23,978 bases of DNA from a virus. Numbering within the stretch: position 1 is the first letter of the stretch; every line of letters starts with the position of its first letter. Below are positions 10,471-16,008 of this stretch, piece by piece. The position numbers were made by a program, and so were the translations under genes. The notes beneath the pieces were generated by a model. It was not told the DNA's origin and made no database searches. It saw nothing but the letters and a program-made list of their open reading frames with translations. The DNA lies in the IMG/VR virus record IMGVR_UViG_3300033182_000158, positions 1 through 23,978 of that record; one strand, given 5' to 3'.

Positions 10471-10634
10471 TATTCAGATTTCCAAAGTGTCCAAGCACCG
10501 TAAGCAATAGCACCATATGCTACTAAACTTGCGATTGGCTTGAAGATTAAGAAAGCAATTCCTGCACCAATTAGTACTGCGCCATCTAATGATGTGCGTT
10601 CGCCCAAACGAGCATTAATCCATGATCTTAACAT
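10470..10634 (-). CDS. Small membrane protein, 54 aa
   Basis: The ATG at 10634 is preceded by GGAGAA at good spacing. The protein starts MLRSWINARLGERTSLDGAV and then has a hydrophobic stretch (about residues 19-31), a short basic turn with FKP, and a second hydrophobic stretch (about 35-50), so one or two membrane segments are likely. It ends WTLWKSE. Its stop overlaps the ATG of the 24-residue basic ORF (TAATG), so the two are probably made together. The size would suit a small phage inner-membrane protein, but there is no evidence that it is a holin. Confidence 0.7.
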   Translation of the reverse strand: MLRSWINARLGERTSLDGAVLIGAGIAFLIFKPIASLVAYGAIAYGAWTLWKSE

Positions 10635-10647
10635 AGTATTTCTCCAG

Positions 10648-10830
10648 TTATTTTTTTAGGCCGTCTTTAGTTACATTAGGTGTACTTTTCATAGAACGAG
10701 GTGTAACAGGTGCAGCCGTACTAGGTTTTACAGGAGCATTTATAAATTTATTTCTGTTATCCATACGTACTCCAACTATTTTATCTAATGTTAAACTACC
10801 TGAATAAACTGCTGTACGAGTTCTAGCCAT
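10648..10830 (-). CDS. Hypothetical 60-aa protein
   Basis: The ATG at 10830 is preceded by AGGAGATA and, 22 nt upstream, by a CTAAATA late box, so start and late expression are well supported. The product (MARTRTAVYSGSLTLDKIVG onward) is basic, rich in Pro, Thr, Ser and Lys, and largely without hydrophobic core, so it is probably disordered. It is followed 13 nt later by the 54-residue membrane protein and is likely cotranscribed with it. No family recognised. Confidence 0.65.
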   Translation of the reverse strand: MARTRTAVYSGSLTLDKIVGVRMDNRNKFINAPVKPSTAAPVTPRSMKSTPNVTKDGLKK

Positions 10831-10835
10831 TTTTG

Positions 10836-10883
10836 TATCTCCTATATAATGTATTTAGTAAATATTAGTCCCTTAAGGAGATA
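10836..10883. promoter_or_regulatory. Symmetric divergent late promoter region
   Basis: TATTTA-G-TAAATA at 10852-10864 is a palindrome made of two outward-facing late boxes: minus at 10857-10852 toward the gene starting at 10830, and plus at 10859-10864 toward the gene starting at 10889. Flanking it, TATCTCCT (10836-10843) and AGGAGATA (10876-10883) are perfect inverted copies that serve as SD sequences of the two genes. RNA reading through from outside would pair the two SD copies; RNA starting at the late boxes would not. Confidence 0.55.
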
Positions 10884-10888
10884 AAATT

Positions 10889-11266
10889 ATGAGTATTGAA
10901 CTTTTGATTGGTATACTCGTTGTAGTTGCTATCGCATTAATTTATGCTGTTAACAAGGATAAAGGTGTAGATGTAAACAACGATGGTAAAGTAGACCTTG
11001 AAGATGCTAAAGCCGCAATCGAAAATACTGTCGAAGCAGTTAAAGAAGAAGTAACTGAAACTGTTGAAGAAGTAAAAGAGGTGGTTGCAGAGAAGAAAGC
11101 AAAGGTCAAAAAAGCCGTAACAAAGGCTAAGAAGACTACAAAAGCAGTTATTGACTTTACAGCAATGACTAAGAAGGATCTACTTGCTCATGCTAAAGCA
11201 AACGGCGTAAAGGCAAATGCTAGTATGAATAAGGCAGCGATTTTAGAAGCAATTAAGAACGGCTAA
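10889..11266 (+). CDS. Membrane-anchored EF-hand/coiled-coil protein, 125 aa
   Basis: The start ATG follows AGGAGATA. Residues 3-21 form one hydrophobic segment (signal anchor), followed by an EF-hand-type calcium loop at 28-39 with D28, N30, D32, G33, D36 and D39 in ligand positions. Next is a long Glu/Lys/Val-rich heptad-like region (about 44-85), probably a helical coiled coil. The last roughly 35 residues (MTKKDLLAHAKANGVKANAS onward) resemble a small SAP- or Rho-N-like helix-turn-helix used for nucleic-acid binding. The combination of membrane anchor, calcium loop and C-terminal helical module is unusual. Function unknown. The 3' end overlaps the convergent minus-strand gene by 14 nt. 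Confidence 0.8.
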   Translation: MSIELLIGILVVVAIALIYAVNKDKGVDVNNDGKVDLEDAKAAIENTVEAVKEEVTETVEEVKEVVAEKKAKVKKAVTKAKKTTKAVIDFTAMTKKDLLAHAKANGVKANASMNKAAILEAIKNG

Positions 11267-11540
11267 TAATAGACTTTAACTGTTCTATAGCAGTATCACA
11301 GCGAGTGAGCTTACGTTCTAAAACGTTTATAGCCGCTCGCTGTTTTTTTATCTGCTCTTCCAACGAAGCAACATAGCGTTGCGTAGGGACATGAGTTTCT
11401 GAGCCGTCTTCGGAAACCATTATAAGATGGTCTTGTCCTTGACCCTTTAAGCCGCCACTAACACGAGCTGGATTTTTATCATGCGACTTTTCTAGTGCAG
11501 GAATCTGCTTGCGTCCGTACATTCTATTTAAGTAACTCAT
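11253..11540 (-). CDS. Hypothetical coiled-coil protein, 95 aa
   Basis: The product starts MSYLNRMYGRKQIPALEKSH and has a Gly-rich linker (VSGGLKGQGQDH), then a C-terminal heptad-rich helix (about residues 58-92) that looks like a coiled coil. There is no SD sequence; the ATG follows TAAATA-CAAT, where the TAA is also the stop of the preceding gene. It is last in the queD-like to uvdE operon and overlaps the convergent plus-strand gene by 14 nt. No family or function recognised. Confidence 0.7.
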   Translation of the reverse strand: MSYLNRMYGRKQIPALEKSHDKNPARVSGGLKGQGQDHLIMVSEDGSETHVPTQRYVASLEEQIKKQRAAINVLERKLTRCDTAIEQLKSIISRS

Positions 11541-11544
11541 ATTG

Positions 11545-11550
11545 TATTTA
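11545..11550 (-). promoter_or_regulatory. Late-type TAAATA box abutting a start codon
   Basis: TAAATA ends 4 nt before the ATG at 11540, with no SD. The same layout occurs before the genes starting at 10108 (+) and 19515 (-). If used as a T4-type late promoter it would give a leaderless or nearly leaderless mRNA. Part of the box is the stop codon of the preceding gene, so coincidence is possible. Confidence 0.3.
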
Positions 11551-11793
11551 CCGTTTTAGTTCGTGTAATAAAAACTCTTTAGGATCGCACCAATATGTTT
11601 CAAACACAGGTTCTCCTGGCCCAGTAATCATACAGTCAATTACTTCGCAACGTTTAAACCAAATCTTTTTATTTGATATAAAACAACGTCTAGGCAAAAG
11701 TGACAACTTCTGTTGGTGCCCAATCCGTCGATTGTTGAACATGTAAAAGTCCATTGCTTCTTTTTGAAAGTTTATTTTCTCTGGTATTGGCAT
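11548..11793 (-). CDS. Hypothetical protein, up to 81 aa, overlapping the uvdE 3' end
   Basis: The frame opens at the ATG at 11793, 104 nt inside the uvdE gene, and ends at 11548. An internal ATG at 11754 (MDFYMFNNRRIGHQQKL) would shorten the overlap to 65 nt and may be the real start; neither start has a clear SD. The body (CFISNKKIWFKRCEVIDCMI, then TGPGEPVFETYW) looks like a genuine small protein, with three Cys residues before that GPGEP turn and one after. No function is recognised. It is cotranscribed with uvdE and the 95-residue gene. Confidence 0.6.
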   Translation of the reverse strand: MPIPEKINFQKEAMDFYMFNNRRIGHQQKLSLLPRRCFISNKKIWFKRCEVIDCMITGPGEPVFETYWCDPKEFLLHELKR

Positions 11794-12814
11794 AATTGTA
11801 TAATTCTAATGATGCAAGATTCTTGCATTTACTTTCAACCATAATGTCTGCGGTATCACGGAAACTCAATGCCCAATCGTTAACAGCATGATTCCACATG
11901 TAATCGCTATGGGCACGAAGTTTTTGTTTCTTGTATCCGGCAGCAAGCAATGCAGTCATATCAGGTTTAAAGAACTCGCTATGTCCTGCAACATAATCTT
12001 CCCTGCTCACACTGTAATGGATAACCGGTCGAACACCACGCCACGAATCAATTATGCGCTTATATCGATCATCGGTTGATAGAATGTATTCTCCACTAGA
12101 GACCCAGTGGTGGTGTATATCCAATACGAGTGCAACGTCTCCGGCAAGGTCCAAACTTGCGTCAATCCCCCACGACATTTCATCGTTCTCAATTGTAATT
12201 GTATTTCTTGCTTCGGGTGATAAGCGGGTAAGGACGTCCCGTATACCTTGTGGACCTCTGCGACCCGCAATGTGGACATTGACTTTAAAGTCTTGGAATG
12301 ATTGACCGTAGCCCATCCAGCGTACCATGTCGACATGATATTCAAACTCCTCTATAGAACGAGCGACAATGTCGTCATTGTCGCTTGCAAGAACAGTAAA
12401 CTGACCAGGGTGAAAAGACAAGCGAACATCAAGATTCCGTGCAAGATCACCCACTCTAGCAAATTCTCGCTCAAGGTACCTTCTTGTATCAGGTGTTTGC
12501 CAAAAGTAAGACCAACTAGGCTCAGTATAAACAGGCAGGATATCACTACCAAGGCGGACCATTCGTAAATCATTTGGTAAACTCCCTACGTAATCAATTA
12601 GTCGATAAATGGATTTGATGTTGTGTTCCATAATGTCCCACAACCGTTGTTCAGCAACTTCGCGTGTTTGACTGTTTAACCATTTAACAGTAGTTGCTTT
12701 AGTATTTAAAGGACGTTGAATCTCCTCAAGAAGTTTCTTCTTGATAGATTGATCGTGATGCATATACTTGCAAGCGAAGCCTATGCGGTTTGTATTTGAA
12801 TCAAAAGTTTCCAT
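11690..12814 (-). CDS. uvdE: UV damage endonuclease UvdE
   Basis: An endonuclease of the UvdE/UVDE family, which nicks DNA 5' of UV photoproducts and other lesions using divalent metal ions in a TIM barrel. Family motifs are all visible: IGFACKY near residue 11, SFHPGQF at 133-139, NVHIAG at 179-184, ENDE at 209-212, LDIHHHW at 231-237, HSDY at 302-305 and VESKCKNLA at 326-334. Metal ligands of the family (His, Glu and Asp in these motifs) are present, so it looks active. The family core ends near residue 340; the last 34 residues overlap the next ORF and look less conserved in character. The ATG at 12814 overlaps the preceding gene by 34 nt, and a perfect host-type promoter lies just upstream. 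A role in repairing sunlight damage to phage DNA fits a surface-ocean virus. Confidence 0.93.
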   Translation of the reverse strand: METFDSNTNRIGFACKYMHHDQSIKKKLLEEIQRPLNTKATTVKWLNSQTREVAEQRLWDIMEHNIKSIYRLIDYVGSLPNDLRMVRLGSDILPVYTEPSWSYFWQTPDTRRYLEREFARVGDLARNLDVRLSFHPGQFTVLASDNDDIVARSIEEFEYHVDMVRWMGYGQSFQDFKVNVHIAGRRGPQGIRDVLTRLSPEARNTITIENDEMSWGIDASLDLAGDVALVLDIHHHWVSSGEYILSTDDRYKRIIDSWRGVRPVIHYSVSREDYVAGHSEFFKPDMTALLAAGYKKQKLRAHSDYMWNHAVNDWALSFRDTADIMVESKCKNLASLELYNYANTRENKLSKRSNGLLHVQQSTDWAPTEVVTFA

Positions 12815-13491
12815 GTAGTTTCCCAGTTTTGTACATTATAGCAATACCCTCGATTGTTGTCAAGGATAGCCTTTGCCAAAGGATAATCATTTCCACCTTT
12901 ATTCATTTTATCACCAAAGAAGTGAATTTCGTCTATATCTAGAAAGTCGTTAAGTACCTGACTTTTATCAAATCCTTTCGGTGCGATATCGAGTCCTGTT
13001 TCTCCACCTACTGTTGCTTGTAGATTTTGAAATAATTTGTTAAAATTGTCGGAGATAGTTTTTCGTTCATTGTGTTCTTCGTCCCACTGAACATATTCTG
13101 CACGTTCTTCGTAATTAGCATTTCGCCCAACGACACTAAAATTTACCATACCAGGACGTTGTTCAAGATGTAGTCCTGTTCTTTTTGGAAATTTACTTTG
13201 TGTAAGTTGGTCCTGCAGCCATTGTTCAGCTTCTTCTGGCAATTTCCAGTTATTGTTATGGACATTTTCACCTCTGTACCAAATACTATTTCCGTTACAA
13301 TTATAGACATAATCAGCGTTAGTACAAATGTATTCTCCAACTTGTTCTACGGTTTTAGGATAATCACTTCCGGTAACAAGATAAACGTAATTATTGTCTA
13401 CAAAGTTTTCAAACCATAATTGAAACATAGAGTTCATTACATTGCGACTAGGAGTTAGTGTCCCGTCTACGTCAAAAATATATCTTTTCAT
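12781..13491 (-). CDS. Phosphomannomutase-like HAD-family protein, 236 aa
   Basis: The protein matches eukaryotic-type phosphomannomutase (HAD superfamily, Cof/IIB-like cap), which interconverts mannose-6-P and mannose-1-P. Visible motifs are DVDGTLTPSR at residues 7-16 (D7 nucleophile, D9 acid/base), TGSDYPKTVEQ at 40-50, NCNG at 64-67, RPGMVNFSVVGR at 112-123 (sugar-phosphate cap motif), LDIAPKGFDKS at 167-177 and HFFGDKMNKGGNDY at 190-203. I chose the ATG at 13491 rather than 13524 because it sits in an ATGA overlap with the stop of the glycosyltransferase gene and puts the catalytic Asp close to the N-terminus, as in the family. Next to a glycosyltransferase, sugar activation for glycosylation is a plausible role. 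A general sugar phosphatase activity cannot be excluded. Confidence 0.85.
   Translation of the reverse strand: MKRYIFDVDGTLTPSRNVMNSMFQLWFENFVDNNYVYLVTGSDYPKTVEQVGEYICTNADYVYNCNGNSIWYRGENVHNNNWKLPEEAEQWLQDQLTQSKFPKRTGLHLEQRPGMVNFSVVGRNANYEERAEYVQWDEEHNERKTISDNFNKLFQNLQATVGGETGLDIAPKGFDKSQVLNDFLDIDEIHFFGDKMNKGGNDYPLAKAILDNNRGYCYNVQNWETTWKLLIQIQTA
12835..12863 (-). promoter_or_regulatory. Perfect sigma-70 promoter before uvdE
   Basis: TTGACA at 12863-12858, a 17-nt spacer and TATAAT at 12840-12835 form an exact consensus promoter inside the 3' end of the phosphomannomutase-like gene. It ends 21 nt before the uvdE ATG. It would let uvdE be made early, independently of the operon. Confidence 0.75.
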
Positions 13492-14351
13492 ACCCAATTT
13501 TTTATTACCCAAGGATCTTCGCAATATTGAGGATTAGGATCTCCGTGGAATACACATATACAACATTCAGGCCTAGGTTCGACATGTTCTATATGCTTAA
13601 ATTTTCGGTTGCCTTTCATTCCGCCTGCTGCAAATTCTTTTGATTTTCTAACTTCCCACTTCCAACTTAGTATCCAACTGTCTGGATATAATGTTGCTTG
13701 ATGATTTCTAGTAGCCTCAAATAACCAATCCTGATCTCCAAAGAGCCTACGCTGTATCTGTTTTTGATTCTTTTCAAATTCTTCCCAAACATGATGCAGT
13801 TGCCCTGTTTTGAAACGTACTACGCTACTATTGTATTTTTGCCATTTTGGACGCATAGCTCTTGTAAAATCTCTAACAGTACACCAGTGATCAGGTTGAT
13901 ATGTAAAAAGTTTATCTATGTTTCCTGCTATAACTACATCTAAATCAACATAAAGAATAGTTCCGTTAATAGGTAAATCTTTAGAATACATATAAGGCTT
14001 ACACCACCAACCTTCTAAACCTTTCGGCAAAGGAATAATTTTTACATCAGGGTCAATTCCATTCGGATCGTCAGTCAGACAAACAAACGTGTAATCAAGA
14101 GTACAGTTCCTCTTAACCATATTATAAAGTCGATTAACATAATCAAATGAATACTTCGTGCCATGCTTTAAACATAGCACGTAGTTATGATTCTTAATCA
14201 AAGGATTAGGAGAACGGTCGTCGTAAAGTCCGAGATCTTGAGCATCATTGACCATCTGAGTCAATGCTTTTTCTGCTTTTTCGCGACGACGCTGTTCTTT
14301 AATGAGTTTCCATTCTTCTTTAGAATATTGCCTCTTGTCTATTTTTGCCAA
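13488..14351 (-). CDS. GT8-like glycosyltransferase, 287 aa
   Basis: A nucleotide-sugar glycosyltransferase of GT-A fold. It has a DxD metal/nucleotide motif in LYVDLDVVIAGNIDKLF (DLD at residues 136-138), a GDQDWL motif at 205-210 and a C-terminal CVFHGDPNP at 266-274, the order seen in GT8-like families. I start it at TTG 14351 because AGAGGT lies 7 nt before it and the upstream stop is only 2 nt away. The first ATG in frame (14402) would overlap the upstream gene by 49 nt. The N-terminus is a charged helix (KEQRRREKAEK). Its stop overlaps the phosphomannomutase-like ATG (ATGA). Acceptor is unknown: DNA, virion protein or host glycan are all possible. Confidence 0.8.
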   Translation of the reverse strand: MAKIDKRQYSKEEWKLIKEQRRREKAEKALTQMVNDAQDLGLYDDRSPNPLIKNHNYVLCLKHGTKYSFDYVNRLYNMVKRNCTLDYTFVCLTDDPNGIDPDVKIIPLPKGLEGWWCKPYMYSKDLPINGTILYVDLDVVIAGNIDKLFTYQPDHWCTVRDFTRAMRPKWQKYNSSVVRFKTGQLHHVWEEFEKNQKQIQRRLFGDQDWLFEATRNHQATLYPDSWILSWKWEVRKSKEFAAGGMKGNRKFKHIEHVEPRPECCICVFHGDPNPQYCEDPWVIKNWV

Positions 14352-14353
14352 TG

Positions 14354-14950
14354 TTATACCTCTAAGCGACAAATAGCATCTGCAGGAGACTCCCAATTCC
14401 AACGTGATTGTTCTGGTAATAATTCTGCATCAGAAGAAATTTTACGCTGTGCAGACATTTTAGCATCTGTTTCGTCTACTACAACCATTGCATCGTTGCG
14501 TTCGTGTTCGTATACACGTACACCTTCTACATAACAACGTCCATTTGTGATCTTATATACATAATGGTTAACGTGTTCCCAAATAAACAGTGAGCTCATT
14601 TCCATTGATACACCGCTTGGAAGAACACGAAGCGTGCCTAATACACCACCTGGTTCTGTCAGTGCCGGAACTTGGTCAATTAATTCTAAACGAGGATCAT
14701 TCGCTGGTAGTACAGTTACGTGATCAAAATAATATTCTAAGAATTTTTTAATAGGTTTAGTAGCATCGCCAAATGCTACAATCCAGCCCATATCATCAGG
14801 TGTACCTGCAAATGTCAGTTCTACTGAGCGATCATAACCGTGAACGCTGGCGCACTCACCTGGACTACCATCTGGTTCTTTATCAAAGAATTGTGCGTGT
14901 CCGCATGGCAGATTTCTAAATACTTTTGTGCTTTTTACTTTAATAGCCAT
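14354..14950 (-). CDS. 6-pyruvoyl-tetrahydropterin synthase / QueD-like protein, 198 aa
   Basis: Resembles the PTPS/QueD family, which acts on dihydroneopterin triphosphate in pterin or 7-deazaguanine (queuosine) synthesis. The pieces in order are LPCGHAQFF (H18, zinc ligand), GECASVHGYDRS (C33 as candidate catalytic Cys, H37 zinc ligand), VAFGD at 58-62, FDHVTVLPANDP at 75-86 (D76-H77) and VSMEMSSLFIWE at 114-125 with E117 in the place of the pterin-binding Glu. The usual HGH is HGY here, so the third zinc histidine is replaced by Tyr39. I recall the HGY form from a divergent subgroup. A strong SD (AGGAGGC) fixes the start. It leads the operon with glycosyltransferase, phosphomannomutase-like protein and UvdE. 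Other preQ0 genes are not in this window. Confidence 0.8.
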   Translation of the reverse strand: MAIKVKSTKVFRNLPCGHAQFFDKEPDGSPGECASVHGYDRSVELTFAGTPDDMGWIVAFGDATKPIKKFLEYYFDHVTVLPANDPRLELIDQVPALTEPGGVLGTLRVLPSGVSMEMSSLFIWEHVNHYVYKITNGRCYVEGVRVYEHERNDAMVVVDETDAKMSAQRKISSDAELLPEQSRWNWESPADAICRLEV

Positions 14951-15040
14951 CTCTTGCCTCCTGTATTGCTATGAGTAAGTGTGATGACACGCAGAGTGTT
15001 TATAGTGGGATGAGCGTCTAAGTCCACTTGTAATGTGTGT

Positions 15041-15069
15041 ATATTACATGAGTTTATTTATGTTGTCAA
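15041..15069 (-). promoter_or_regulatory. Sigma-70 promoter for the queD-like operon
   Basis: TTGACA at 15069-15064, 17-nt spacer, TAATAT at 15046-15041. It overlaps the 3' end of the gene at 15044-15631 and lies about 90 nt upstream of the ATG at 14950, leaving a leader of roughly 80 nt in which I see no convincing structure. Confidence 0.65.
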
Positions 15070-15631
15070 CCTTTACGTGAGGATAAATCCATTCCTTTGG
15101 TGAGTTCCAGTTTGATTCTTGAAATATATTAAATTCAAGTTTTGGAAAATATTTAATAACCATTCCTATTTGGTGTATCCAATATCTAGGATCAACAGCA
15201 TTTTTTGTACTTGCATCGTAATTTGGAGTATCTTTGTACATATTGTTAACTGTTTTGGTTTTACTATATAAATCAAAACCAATTAAATTAACAAACCCTT
15301 CTTTTGCATTTTTTGCTGCTATAAGGACAGCATACGGACCACTTCCCCATTGAAAAGGTTCATCCCAACGTTGATTTCCCGCATAAGGCAAATCAGGAAC
15401 TACTCGTATTCGTTTACTCTGATTGTATCTATTAATCCAATCTTCTCGAGTATACACAATACTATGTTCATTTGCTTTTAATTGAATTGCTTCTTCGACC
15501 ATTCTTCGATCTACGCACACAAGATGATCTACATGATAATCTCGCATAATTGCATTGCAACCAACAGTTGGTCCGTATAATCGATTTATATTTAAATTAC
15601 TGCGACTTTCACCGTTACCTATTGCCCACAT
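15044..15631 (-). CDS. Hypothetical GNGES-motif protein, 195 aa
   Basis: The protein begins MWAIGNGESRSNLNINRLYG, a Gly-rich beta-turn start, followed by VGCNAIMRDYHVDHLVCVDR and later VNLIGFDLYSKTK. The layout suggests a Rossmann-like or MAF/DUF115-like glycan-modifying fold, but this is a weak resemblance and the function is unknown. It overlaps the preceding two-TM gene by 17 nt and is probably cotranscribed with it. Its end contains the -35 box of the next operon. Its position beside a glycosyltransferase and a phosphomannomutase-like gene makes a part in sugar modification a fair guess. Confidence 0.65.
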   Translation of the reverse strand: MWAIGNGESRSNLNINRLYGPTVGCNAIMRDYHVDHLVCVDRRMVEEAIQLKANEHSIVYTREDWINRYNQSKRIRVVPDLPYAGNQRWDEPFQWGSGPYAVLIAAKNAKEGFVNLIGFDLYSKTKTVNNMYKDTPNYDASTKNAVDPRYWIHQIGMVIKYFPKLEFNIFQESNWNSPKEWIYPHVKVDNINKLM

Positions 15632-15944
15632 CTTCTATTTCTCTGATAGTTTGTCTGGTTGCTTGCAATTCTCGTTTTATTTCTTCAAAATGATCTGTAT
15701 TAGAACTAATATATCGAAGTATAATAACAATTTTATTTAACGCCCACCACCACCAAAACACTGAGATTGTGAAAAAAGTTACGGTAATAAGAACAAGGGT
15801 ACGTTGCATCAAAGAGTCCCAGCCAATAAAATGCTCGAACACTAATAATGCTAATGCTGTAAATGGAAGTGTCCAGGCAGCATAAGACCAGAGACTGGCT
15901 TCTGTACCTGTTCTTCGAACAAGGTTAACTATTTCTTGAACCAC
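15615..15944 (-). CDS. Two-TM membrane protein with C-terminal coiled coil, 109 aa
   Basis: The frame starts at GTG 15944, with GAGGG six nt upstream. Hydrophobic segments lie at about residues 19-38 and 48-68, the second rich in Trp (FWWWWALNKI), followed by a charged helix (FEEIKRELQATRQTIREIE) that is likely a coiled coil in the cytoplasm. It could be a lysis or inner-membrane protein; the two-TM layout with a charged tail is compatible with a holin, but nothing proves it. An exact TATAAATA late box lies 25 nt upstream, inside a hairpin that can hide the SD. Confidence 0.7.
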   Translation of the reverse strand: MVQEIVNLVRRTGTEASLWSYAAWTLPFTALALLVFEHFIGWDSLMQRTLVLITVTFFTISVFWWWWALNKIVIILRYISSNTDHFEEIKRELQATRQTIREIEDVGNR

Positions 15945-15949
15945 AATGC

Positions 15950-15980
15950 ACCCTCAAAAATATAATAATATTTATAGGGT
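15950..15980 (-). promoter_or_regulatory. Late promoter inside an SD-sequestering hairpin
   Basis: An exact T4 late box TATAAATA lies at 15976-15969. ACCCT (15980-15976) pairs with AGGGT (15954-15950), which contains the SD of the gene starting at 15944. Inside, AAATAT (15973-15968) pairs with ATATTT (15963-15958) around a TATT loop. Read-through RNA would fold and hide the SD; RNA starting downstream of TATAAATA lacks the upstream arm, freeing the SD. Confidence 0.6.
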
Positions 15981-15992
15981 TGTGAAAAGTCT

Positions 15993-16008
15993 TAATAGCG
16001 CACTATTA
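15993..16008 (-). terminator. Weak possible intrinsic terminator after the 362-aa structural gene
   Basis: TAATAG-TGCG-CTATTA on the minus strand is a 6-bp AT-rich hairpin with a UNCG-type loop, overlapping the stop codon of the upstream gene and followed by a short ACTTTT. The short T-tract and weak stem make it marginal. Confidence 0.25.

Noticed and set aside
11813-11827. 15-nt palindrome TGCAAGATTCTTGCA
   Set aside because: It lies within the conserved UvdE motif CKNLA, and the centre is too tight for an RNA hairpin; probably a coding coincidence.
13488-14402. ATG start at 14402 for the glycosyltransferase
   Set aside because: It would overlap the QueD-like gene by 49 nt; TTG at 14351 has a good SD and directly follows the upstream stop.
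15615-15944. Firm holin assignment for the two-TM protein
   Set aside because: Topology is compatible, but there is no adjacent endolysin and no family motif, so only a membrane protein is called.
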